From: an uncultured Alphaproteobacteria bacterium
Lineage (GTDB): Bacteria > Pseudomonadota > Alphaproteobacteria > Caulobacterales > Parvularculaceae
Direction of reading: 5' to 3'
Length of the DNA: 5,653 nt
Assembly (NCBI GenBank): GCA_938003575.1
Contig: CALKYG010000022.1
Coordinates: 1 to 5,653 of the forward strand
Of this stretch, positions 1 through 5,653 are shown piece by piece. Numbering within the stretch: position 1 is the stretch's first letter; the number at the start of each line of letters is the position of its first letter. Under the pieces are notes generated by a model that did not search any database, was not told the DNA's origin, and saw only the letters and a list, made by a program, of their open reading frames with translations. Made by a program: the position numbers and the translations under genes.

Positions 1-1423
1 GCGCCTCCATCAGGATCGAGTTGGTCAGCCGGTCGCCTTGGAAAACCTTGTGCGGTGCAAGCTCATCGATCTCTGTGACGCTCATTCCCTCCAACACGAG
101 CGCGGCGCGCGCTTCTTCTTCGGTCATGCCGATCATCAGCGCCTCGGTCTGCGCGAGGAAATTCGCGAGCAGCTTTTCATGATGGTCGGAAAGAGGGGTG
201 GATGTTTTAGCCGCAGCTATAAAGTCGCAAGCGATGAGGTCCGTACCTTGATGGATCAGCTGATAGAACGCATGCTGGCCATTGGTGCCAGGTTCGCCGA
301 AAAGGACCGGTCCTGTAGGGCAGGGTGCGCTTGCGCCCGATTTTAGGACCGACTTGCCGTTCGATTCCATGTCGAGCTGCTGGAGATAGGCAGGCAGACG
401 GTGAAGATGCTGGTCGTAGGGAAGGATGGCGAGGCTTCTCGCGCCGATGAAATTCCGGTTCCAGATTCCGACGAGCGCGAGGAGCGCCGGCATATTTCTC
501 GCGGCCGGCGCGGCCCTGAAATGCTCATCCATCTCGTGTGCGCCCTTTAGAAACCCTTCATATGCTGTCCAGCCGCATTGCAGTGCGATAGAAAGGCCAA
601 TCGCTGACCACATTGAATAGCGCCCGCCCACCCAGTCCCAGAATGAGAACATGTTCTCGGGCGCCACGCCAAACGACGCCGCCGCCTTCGCGTTCGTAGA
701 CAGCGCGATGAAGTGCTTAGCAACGTCTGATTCCCCGCCGCCATGCGACCGGAACCAGGCGCGAGCGCTTTCCGCGTTCGTCATCGTTTCCTGAGTGGTG
801 AAGGTCTTCGATGCGATGATGAAAATCGTCCGCGCCGGGTCGATCTTGCTCAGCGTATCGACGAGGTGTTGTCCATCGACATTCGAAACGAAGAAGGCGC
901 GCCTGCCGCTAAGGTGGAAGGGGCGCAGCGCCTCGACCGCCATCAGCGGCCCAAGATCGGATCCCCCAATGCCTATATTGACAATTGTATTGATCGGCGC
1001 GCCGGAAAAGCCCTTCAAGTCCCCGTGCTCGAACCGATTCGCAAATTTTCTCATTTTCTCGCGTTCGGCCGCGATCGCAGAGGCTACATTTTCGCCGTCG
1101 ACGAGGTAGGGCCGCGCCGAAAAATCGCGAAGAGCGACATGAAGGACCGCCCGATTCTCGGTTGTATTGATCTTATCACCGTGAACCATACGGGCAATTT
1201 CGCCCTCAAGGTCCGCTTCGCGCGCAAGGTCGAGCAGCGCAACCATCGCTTCGCCGCTTATCTTGTTCTTCGAGTAGTCGAGATAGAGCCCGGCGGCCTC
1301 GATGGAGAATTCCTCGGCGCGGTCCGGGTCTGCGTTGAACAGATCAATGGTTCGCTTTTTGCGGAGCGTATCGGCGGCCGTTTCAAGCCGGCGCCAAGCG
1401 GAACCTTTGGTGATATCGCTCAT
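1..1423 (-). CDS. pgi: Glucose-6-phosphate isomerase, C-terminus cut by window edge
   Basis: Cytosolic enzyme interconverting glucose 6-phosphate and fructose 6-phosphate in glycolysis and gluconeogenesis. The 474 visible codons are open with no stop or frameshift. Family landmarks appear in order: [12 protein letters not shown] (about residues 84-95), [11 protein letters not shown] (149-159), [13 protein letters not shown] (205-217), [15 protein letters not shown] (262-276), [13 protein letters not shown] (347-359, with the probable catalytic Glu353), [18 protein letters not shown] (376-393, with His384) and [11 protein letters not shown] (458-468). The family is usually about 540-550 residues, so roughly 70 residues lie outside the window, including the region of the catalytic Lys near the C-terminus. 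The start is the ATG at 1423-1421, giving [10 protein letters not shown]; the upstream AGGATC is a weak ribosome binding site. One small oddity is Phe in VLFGEPG, where many homologues have Trp. The gene follows the redoxin pseudogene after a spacer of about 290 bases and probably has its own promoter. Identification is secure. Confidence 0.97.
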   Translation of the reverse strand, partial: MSDITKGSAWRRLETAADTLRKKRTIDLFNADPDRAEEFSIEAAGLYLDYSKNKISGEAMVALLDLAREADLEGEIARMVHGDKINTTENRAVLHVALRDFSARPYLVDGENVASAIAAEREKMRKFANRFEHGDLKGFSGAPINTIVNIGIGGSDLGPLMAVEALRPFHLSGRRAFFVSNVDGQHLVDTLSKIDPARTIFIIASKTFTTQETMTNAESARAWFRSHGGGESDVAKHFIALSTNAKAAASFGVAPENMFSFWDWVGGRYSMWSAIGLSIALQCGWTAYEGFLKGAHEMDEHFRAAPAARNMPALLALVGIWNRNFIGARSLAILPYDQHLHRLPAYLQQLDMESNGKSVLKSGASAPCPTGPVLFGEPGTNGQHAFYQLIHQGTDLIACDFIAAAKTSTPLSDHHEKLLANFLAQTEALMIGMTEEEARAALVLEGMSVTEIDELAPHKVFQGDRLTNSILMEA

Positions 1424-1470
1424 GATCCTATTAACCCTAAGCCCCCCCGCGGACGCAACGAAGCTTCCAA

Positions 1471-1499
1471 TTGATATGGATTTTAGGCAGCCGCCTCAA
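1471..1499 (-). promoter_or_regulatory. Candidate sigma-70-type promoter for pgi
   Basis: On the minus strand TTGAGG (1499-1494) is followed after exactly 17 bases by TATCAA (1476-1471). Each hexamer matches four of six positions of the TTGACA/TATAAT consensus. Transcription would begin near 1464 and give a leader of about 40 bases before the pgi ATG. An 8-base direct repeat, TAAAATCC on the minus strand, overlaps it (1478-1485 and 1501-1508). The match is modest and only sequence-based, so this is a suggestion. Confidence 0.3.
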
Positions 1500-1535
1500 C
1501 GGATTTTAAGGTTGGCGCCGTAAACGCCGGATACG

Positions 1536-1682
1536 ATGATGAAACAAGCCAACCGCCGCCTTGTCCGACGCTTCGCCCGCAATCTCATTGCGACGATCGC
1601 CGTCACCGCCATTTTTGCAATTACCGCAGCGGACCCCGCGGGACCGGCCACCGCAAACGGCGTCAGGGTCGCTGCGCGATAA
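1536..1682 (+). CDS. Possible small exported or membrane protein, 48 aa, unrecognised
   Basis: This plus-strand ORF starts with two consecutive ATG codons (1536 and 1539) and ends with TAA at 1680-1682. The peptide has an Arg-rich start (RRLVRRFAR, residues 7-15), a hydrophobic stretch at about 17-32 (LIATIAVTAIFAITAA), then a short Ala/Pro-rich tail ending VRVAAR. This resembles a signal peptide or a single membrane anchor. Third codon positions are mostly G or C, as in the neighbouring genes. Against it: there is no clear ribosome binding site, no convincing promoter, it is the only gene on this strand, and GC-rich DNA readily gives such ORFs by chance. I do not recognise a family. It fills the middle of the spacer between the redoxin pseudogene and pgi. 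Confidence 0.3.
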   Translation: MMKQANRRLVRRFARNLIATIAVTAIFAITAADPAGPATANGVRVAAR

Positions 1683-1712
1683 TCGGCGGGCTCCAATTAA
1701 AAGGGTCCGAGC

Positions 1713-2311
1713 TTACTTGTACTTGACAGAACACTCATAGGGTATTGTCTCCCAAACCGGGACCGGTCTCCCCCTGCACGCTATTGAGCGCCGCGAGCAG
1801 ATAATTGGTCGCGCCCTTAACGCTCGCATGGTCGGCGGTCGGCCGGTCGTCGATCGCGCCCCATATCGAAAAACGCCATCTTTATCGATCAGCGCCGTTT
1901 GGGGCGTCGTTTTCGCACCAAAAGCCTACCCGACGGCGCGGTCAGGATTGGGCAGAACGAAATCAGGCGCCGCCCCGCGTTCTTCGGTCAGCCGCGCCGC
2001 TCTGGCCGCATCCGCATGCCCCTGTTTGCCAGGGACGGAAGAAATAACCGTGATCCAGACGGCCCCCGCATCGCGCGCCACCTTTTGGATCTTCTGCATG
2101 TTGCCGGTCGAATAATGCTTCTGCACGAATGGGCGCCCATCATTCGTCGATACGAGTACGATCGACCGCCCCTTGAATAGATCAAGCGAAATCACTTCGC
2201 CTTTCAGCGTCGGGCCCGAAAACACCAGCGCAAGCGCATCGACTACCAGCGCCGCTGCGGCGGCCGTCGCCGGCAAGCCGCGACACCGCAAAAGAGCGAA
2301 CGCTTCAGCAC
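1713..2311 (-). pseudogene. Exported thioredoxin-fold redoxin, degraded (three frameshifts, one stop)
   Basis: The translation, pieced across frames, matches a small exported thioredoxin/AhpC-TSA-like redoxin often encoded beside DsbD-type reductases. The original start is probably GTG at 2311-2309 (VLKRSLFCGVAA, a signal-peptide start) behind GGAGGG. A one-base loss near 2276 then shifts to the frame carrying LPATAAAA and, later, DLFKGRSIVLVSTNDGRPFV, KHYSTGNMQKIQKVA, WITVISSVPGKQG and PDRAVG. A TAG at 1928-1926 interrupts this frame, which continues with AFGAKTTPQTALIDKDGVFRY. A second one-base loss near 1861 precedes AIDDRPTADHASVKGATNYL. A third shift in a G run at 1770-1774 restores RPVPVWETIPYECSVKYK and TAA at 1715-1713. 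Restoring the four bases inferred lost gives about 200 codons, a normal family length. The motif usually written NDGCPFV reads NDGRPFV (CGC at 2135-2133), so the conserved Cys is gone; the C-terminal Cys survives. An ORF of 132 codons from a TTG at 2324 covers only the middle and is not the native product. Family identity is recalled from homologues, not searched. Confidence 0.87.
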
Positions 2312-2316
2312 GCGAA

Positions 2317-2322
2317 CCCTCC
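2317..2322 (-). promoter_or_regulatory. Ribosome binding site of the redoxin pseudogene
   Basis: GGAGGG on the minus strand lies five bases before the GTG at 2311 and just after the dsbD stop codon (2328-2326). It fixes the ancestral start at GTG rather than the TTG at 2324, which lies upstream of this site. It also shows that the gene was arranged for co-translation with dsbD. Confidence 0.7.
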
Positions 2323-2325
2323 AAT

Positions 2326-4347
2326 TCATTTAGAAGAGATGGTCGAGATAATCGCCTCAGCCGTCAATGGCTGGGGTATAATGACCGGTTCCCTGCCCCC
2401 TGCCGGGTAAAACACATAGAGCGGCACCCCGTTGGCGCCGAATGCGGCAAGCGCCTTTTCGATGACCGGATCACGATTGGTCCAGTCGGCTGTCACGATC
2501 GTGACACCGCTTTCTTCAAACGCCGCCCCAACCCCCGGCAGGGACAGAACGGTCAGCTTGTTAACCTGACAGGTAATGCACCATGCGGCGGTAAAATCGA
2601 CGAAGACCGGTTCCCCCGCGGCGCGGCGCGCGTCGATATCCGCTGGGTCGAAGGCGATGCTGACTTCTTGTGACGCTACGTCAGTGGGCCTGGTGAGCAC
2701 AGCCGGCACAAGGGAGAGAAGCAGGAAGAGTCCGGCCGCAACCCGCGCGGCGGGCGCAGACTGTCCCCAATCCCAAAAGCGCGCAGCGATTGCGACGGCA
2801 AGAAGGCCGACCAGCCCAAGAGCGAGACCAGCCTGTCCCGCTTGTGCAGAAAGCACCCAGATGAAATAGGCGGCGGCCGCGAAGACGGGGAAAGACAGGA
2901 TCTGGCGAAACCGCTCCATCCATGGGCCGGGCTTCGGAAGCGCCCTGGCGAGCGCAGGCGAAAAGGAAAGCGCCACAAAGGGCGCTGCGAGACCCGCCGC
3001 CATCGCGACGAATATCGACATGCCTTCAAGCGGCGGCAGGAAGGCCGCGGCGCCGACCGGCGCGGTGAGGAATGGTCCGACGCATGGAGCCGCAACGAAA
3101 ACGGCGAAAACGCCGGTGAGAAACGCCGCAATATCGTCGTCGTTGCCGGCGAAAAGTCCCGAACCGACATTTTGAAGGCTTGAACCGATGTGGAAGACGC
3201 CAGCGAAATTCAATCCGACAGCAAACAGAACGTAAGCGGAGAGAATAATGACGGAGGGCGACTGGAGGTGGAAACCCCATCCGATCTCCTCCCCACCCGC
3301 ACGCAGCGCGAGGAGAAGGCCGCCAAGCACTGCAAATGACCCAATGACGCCAGCGCCGTAGAGAAGGCCGCGCCTGCGCATCGCCCTGAGGTCGCTGCTT
3401 GCTGATCTCGCCATCGTAGCGGCCTTGACGAAGAGGATGGGGAAAACACACGGCATGAGGTTCAAAATCGCGCCGCCTAAAAACGCCGCGAATAGGAGAC
3501 CGGCAAGCGACCGCCCGGAATCGACCGCCGCCACAGGCGCGGTCACACGTTGCGCAGAAAGGCTGACCGCGATCCTGCCGTCAGGGCCGACAATCGAAAG
3601 AACACCGTCGAGCCTATCGCCAATCGCCGCCGCCTGCGCGCCCGCCATGATCTCAATTGACAGTTCGCCGTCCTTACGCATGCTTCTCTGTTCGGCCGAA
3701 GGCTCGGAGACTCCAGAGAGATCCGGGAAGAAATAGGGGTCCGCACCCTCAGGCGCGCCTCGAACGCGAAGCTCGATTTTTTTTCCGCTCACGAAGAATG
3801 ACGCCTCGCCGCCGAACGATTTCGGTAAGCCGTCGCGCGCGCGCGAGAATAGTGCGGCTCTCGTGGGATCGGGCGACGTCACAGCGACAACCGGCACGGA
3901 CAGCGAGAAGGAGCCAGTTTCAGGAACGCAGATATCCGCGCAAATGAGCCATGTCGCCTGAAGCGCGATGTCAAACGTCGATCCGACCACGGCGTCCGGC
4001 GACGCCGTCACGCTGGTGAGGAAGACCGGCGCTCCTTCATGCCCGAAATTGACTAGCGGCCCGACCGGAATTTGCTGCGGCGCCGGGTAATCGATCGGGC
4101 CGGCCGCTGCGCCGTTAGGAAGGCTCCAGTCAAACTCAAGCGGGAGGCCCGAATCTCCCGGATTCTTCCAGTAAACATGCCAGCCGGCTTCCAGCTCCTG
4201 TGCGAGCGCGAGGGTAAGAGTTCCGCCGGGTGTGACGCCGTCCGCCTCTGCAATCAGTTCAGTGCGCGCGTGTTCTGTGACGACAGCCGACGCGCCGGCC
4301 GGATCTGTCGCTAGAGCAAGGATGAACGACCCGAGCAAAACCTTCAT
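2326..4347 (-). CDS. dsbD: DsbD/ScsB-type protein-disulfide reductase, inner membrane
   Basis: Membrane protein that takes electrons from cytoplasmic thioredoxin and passes them to periplasmic thiol proteins (family knowledge). The 673 residues show a signal peptide ending near ATDPAGASA (about residues 13-21); a periplasmic N-terminal domain with WLICADICVPE (Cys136 and Cys140); a hydrophobic core of about eight membrane segments from roughly 280 to 552, holding NLMPCVFPIL (Cys300) and FVAAPCVGPFL (Cys422), the paired transmembrane cysteines of the family; and a C-terminal periplasmic thioredoxin domain with FVDFTAAWCITC (Cys590, Cys593) and a GVPLYVFY strand. All six expected redox cysteines are present, so the protein looks functional. 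The long N-terminal domain and CADICVPE motif resemble ScsB-like members more than E. coli DsbD. The start is ATG 4347-4345, chosen because AAGGAG lies six bases upstream and a signal peptide follows; reading can extend to a TTG at 4386, but that includes the ribosome binding site. The degraded redoxin begins 14 bases downstream, and sapC ends 87 bases upstream on the same strand. Confidence 0.94.
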   Translation of the reverse strand: MKVLLGSFILALATDPAGASAVVTEHARTELIAEADGVTPGGTLTLALAQELEAGWHVYWKNPGDSGLPLEFDWSLPNGAAAGPIDYPAPQQIPVGPLVNFGHEGAPVFLTSVTASPDAVVGSTFDIALQATWLICADICVPETGSFSLSVPVVAVTSPDPTRAALFSRARDGLPKSFGGEASFFVSGKKIELRVRGAPEGADPYFFPDLSGVSEPSAEQRSMRKDGELSIEIMAGAQAAAIGDRLDGVLSIVGPDGRIAVSLSAQRVTAPVAAVDSGRSLAGLLFAAFLGGAILNLMPCVFPILFVKAATMARSASSDLRAMRRRGLLYGAGVIGSFAVLGGLLLALRAGGEEIGWGFHLQSPSVIILSAYVLFAVGLNFAGVFHIGSSLQNVGSGLFAGNDDDIAAFLTGVFAVFVAAPCVGPFLTAPVGAAAFLPPLEGMSIFVAMAAGLAAPFVALSFSPALARALPKPGPWMERFRQILSFPVFAAAAYFIWVLSAQAGQAGLALGLVGLLAVAIAARFWDWGQSAPAARVAAGLFLLLSLVPAVLTRPTDVASQEVSIAFDPADIDARRAAGEPVFVDFTAAWCITCQVNKLTVLSLPGVGAAFEESGVTIVTADWTNRDPVIEKALAAFGANGVPLYVFYPAGGREPVIIPQPLTAEAIISTISSK

Positions 4348-4434
4348 GCAAGTCTCCTTACGCGAGACTGCCCGCGCGGCCAACAAGGCCGTCGGGCTCG
4401 GATTGCCTTCTCGCTCAGTCGTGAAGGAGAAGCG
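4348..4434 (-). other. sapC-dsbD spacer, no clear terminator
   Basis: This 87-base spacer holds the dsbD ribosome binding site and two weak inverted repeats: CGGCC/GGCCG with a 5-base loop (4377-4391) and CTTCTC/GAGAAG with a 14-base loop (4407-4432). Neither is followed by a T run on the minus strand, so read-through from sapC into dsbD is plausible. I see no convincing promoter here. Confidence 0.4.
4354..4359 (-). promoter_or_regulatory. Ribosome binding site of dsbD
   Basis: AAGGAG on the minus strand, six bases before the ATG at 4347. It decides the start against the in-frame TTG codons at 4386 and 4383. Confidence 0.8.
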
Positions 4435-5229
4435 TCAGGAAAGGCGCGGCGGCGTTATCGCCTGAACGTCCGTCATGCTGAAACGCTGCATGCGGCGCGA
4501 GATCAGGTGGCGCCAATTAGCCATTGACATCAACTGCGCGTAAAGAATCGGGAGCAGGTTCGTCCGGCGCAGTTCGAGGAACTGCTCGTCTGAAAGCTCC
4601 TGCAGCTTCTTCTCATCGGTTCCGAAATATTGCGCAAAGGTGATATTTTCAGTGGCGCCGACCGGCGTGAATTGCGCCGATTGCGGCTGGATAAGATTGA
4701 ATTTCTTGAGCGCCTGGACCGCCTGCTCAGTGATGCGCCTATCGTTTTCATATGTGCGTGTGAAGTCCATCGCCTGCTTTGAGAATTCACTGAGCTGGCC
4801 ATTGTCAAACAGCTTGCGCGAGGCGGATTTCGAGACGCCTTCATATGCAGCATCGAAAACGAGCGCCAGCCGGTCGCTGCCGGACTCTGCGGCGAGCGCA
4901 AACGGATAACGTCGAACATAGCCTGGAATATAGGCGTTGCGTTCCCAATTGCCCTCGTCGTCGACGAACAGATTGACGTCGGTGATAAGGCCGACGATGG
5001 CGGCCGGCAGCGGCTCCTCATTTGAGTGGAACACGATCGGATAGTGCTTGCTCGCTTCGAAAACTTCAGAAAGCGTCAGCGGGACAGCTTTGATATGGGC
5101 GCAAAAGCCGAACGGCTTCTTCGCCGGATCGAGGCCGAGATCGCCGTGCTGTTCGCGGTTGAGCAGCTCCGGCTTTTCAAAAAGGAACATTTTACCGGTT
5201 ACTTGCGGCGATGCTGCTGTTTGGCTCAT
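4435..5229 (-). CDS. SapC family protein
   Basis: A 264-residue protein matching the SapC family, named after an S-layer-associated protein but of unsettled biochemical role in most bacteria. Evidence is the overall length, an N-terminal block with KPFGFCAHIKAVPLTLSEV (38-56), HYPIVF (62-67), the IVGLITDVNLFVDDEGNW region (78-95) and the characteristic YIPGYVRRYPF (100-110), followed by a charged helical second half ending in LLPILYAQLMSMANWRHLI (225-243). There is no signal peptide or membrane segment, so it looks cytosolic. The start is taken as ATG 5229-5227 (MSQTAASPQV), the first ATG before the conserved region; AGGGA stands about 11 bases upstream, a marginal site. A TTG at 5310 would add 27 poorly supported residues and run through the intergenic inverted repeat. 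The stop is TGA at 4437-4435. The gene precedes dsbD on the same strand and could share a transcript with it. Family members are often seen near TonB-dependent receptors, none of which is in this window. Confidence 0.88.
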   Translation of the reverse strand: MSQTAASPQVTGKMFLFEKPELLNREQHGDLGLDPAKKPFGFCAHIKAVPLTLSEVFEASKHYPIVFHSNEEPLPAAIVGLITDVNLFVDDEGNWERNAYIPGYVRRYPFALAAESGSDRLALVFDAAYEGVSKSASRKLFDNGQLSEFSKQAMDFTRTYENDRRITEQAVQALKKFNLIQPQSAQFTPVGATENITFAQYFGTDEKKLQELSDEQFLELRRTNLLPILYAQLMSMANWRHLISRRMQRFSMTDVQAITPPRLS

Positions 5230-5261
5230 GATGGGTCGTTTCCCTAACTGTTTGGACTGCC

Positions 5262-5287
5262 GCCGTCGGATTTCGTGCGGCGACGGC
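5262..5287. repeat. 7-base inverted repeat in the sapC leader
   Basis: GCCGTCG at 5262-5268 and CGACGGC at 5281-5287 form perfect arms around a 12-base spacer, starting 33 bases before the sapC ATG. It could fold in the leader RNA or be an operator-like site. In GC-rich sequence a 7-base pair of arms can arise by chance, so function is unproven. Confidence 0.4.
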
Positions 5288-5308
5288 CGAATTGCGAACG
5301 CCCTTAGC

Positions 5309-5327
5309 AAAAAGAGGACCGCGGTCC
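5309..5327 (-). terminator. Possible intrinsic terminator after the alpha/beta hydrolase
   Basis: Read on the minus strand, the perfect 12-base palindrome GGACCGCGGTCC (5327-5316) is followed by TC and five T residues (5313-5309). It begins 18 bases after the hydrolase stop codon, where a terminator is expected. The stem is short: a foldable form would have only about four pairs around a CGCG loop, so termination may be weak. The perfect symmetry would equally suit a protein-binding site ahead of sapC. Confidence 0.4.
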
Positions 5328-5344
5328 AAGGGCGCGCGCCGAAA

Positions 5345-5653
5345 TCAGGGCTTGGTCAGAAATTCCGCCGCCAGATCGGGCGCTTCAAAGGGCAGGAGAT
5401 GGCTAAATCCATGCGCCCTTTCAACCTTGACCCCAAGGCGCTCAAAGCGCCGGATGGAGGATCGAGGGACGGTTGTCGAGGGATGCTGTGCGGCAAGAAC
5501 CTTCATGGGTCTAGGGGTCTTTTTGGCTGCGCCCCAGAAATCATGCTGTTTGGCGGCAAAGACGGCCGCCTCCCATGCGGGATCGCAGGAGAGGCAGACC
5601 CCCCCGGCGTCGACCCTGAGCCCGTCAGCGAGGTAATCATCGAGGACGCCGCA
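5345..5653 (-). CDS. Alpha/beta hydrolase, C-terminal part only
   Basis: The frame is open from the right edge of the window to TGA at 5347-5345, giving 102 residues of the C-terminal end; the start lies outside. The segment SCDPAWEAAVFAAKQHDFW (fragment residues 22-40), the strand MKVLAAQHPSTT (50-61) and GFSHLLPFEAPDLAAEFL (82-99) match the C-terminal end of alpha/beta-fold hydrolases, where the His of GFSHLLPFE (fragment residue 85) would be the catalytic His. The nucleophile and oxyanion region are not in the window, so the substrate cannot be stated. It ends 115 bases before the sapC start on the same strand, with a terminator-like palindrome between them, so it is probably a separate unit from sapC. 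Confidence 0.82.
   Translation of the reverse strand, partial: CGVLDDYLADGLRVDAGGVCLSCDPAWEAAVFAAKQHDFWGAAKKTPRPMKVLAAQHPSTTVPRSSIRRFERLGVKVERAHGFSHLLPFEAPDLAAEFLTKP

Noticed and set aside
1..1423. pgi as a broken gene because no complete ORF is reported for it
   Set aside because: Direct translation shows 474 open codons; the stop simply lies outside the window.
743..1474. Plus-strand ORF of 243 codons
   Set aside because: It lies antisense to pgi, whose minus-strand frame matches conserved family motifs throughout; the plus-strand translation resembles no family.
1496..1696. Minus-strand ORF of 66 codons in the spacer before pgi
   Set aside because: It starts at TTG without a ribosome binding site, has no recognisable motif, overlaps the candidate promoter and mirrors the plus-strand small ORF.
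1723..1748. TTGACA on the plus strand as a promoter
   Set aside because: The nearest -10-like sequence, TATTGT, is only 14 bases away. It also lies inside the recognisable 3' end of the redoxin and has no gene downstream on that strand.
1926..2324. Intact 132-codon gene starting at TTG 2324
   Set aside because: It stops in the middle of a conserved redoxin domain. Homology continues beyond the TAG to 1713, and the real ribosome binding site and start are in another frame.
2842..3183. Plus-strand ORF of 113 codons, and similar ORFs at 2173-2673 and 3425-3736
   Set aside because: They are low-complexity, Arg/Ala-rich antisense shadows of dsbD; the 2173-2673 ORF also covers part of the redoxin pseudogene.
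5292..5636. Plus-strand ORF of 114 codons
   Set aside because: It is antisense to the hydrolase C-terminus, which has clear family motifs, and it spans the intergenic palindrome.

Overview
The window reads as ordinary, high-GC proteobacterial chromosome, most likely from an alphaproteobacterium. I infer this from GC-rich codon use, a long ScsB-like DsbD, a SapC-family protein and the glucose-6-phosphate isomerase sequence. No rRNA, tRNA, CRISPR array, insertion sequence or phage gene is visible, and I cannot assign an order or genus.

All recognisable genes are on the minus strand. Read in their own direction, from the right edge to the left, they are: the C-terminal end of an alpha/beta hydrolase (5345-5653, start outside the window); a short intergenic stretch with a terminator-like palindrome and an inverted repeat (5230-5344); a SapC-family protein (4435-5229); a DsbD/ScsB-type membrane thiol-disulfide reductase (2326-4347); the remains of an exported thioredoxin-fold redoxin (1713-2311); a roughly 290-base spacer with a possible 48-codon plus-strand ORF and a candidate pgi promoter (1424-1712); and glucose-6-phosphate isomerase (1-1423), cut by the left edge before its last part.

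The most informative point is the redoxin. Its 5' end lies 14 bases after the dsbD stop, behind a strong ribosome binding site, so dsbD and this gene were once a translationally spaced pair: a membrane electron carrier and a probable periplasmic redox partner. The redoxin now has three frameshifts and one in-frame TAG, and the Cys usual at its active-site position reads Arg. The flanking dsbD and pgi are open throughout, and dsbD keeps all six of its expected redox cysteines. The simplest reading is that the partner has decayed while the reductase remains functional, presumably serving other periplasmic clients.

I did not find a convincing new biological system. The plus-strand ORFs of some length inside pgi, dsbD and sapC are antisense shadows of these genes.
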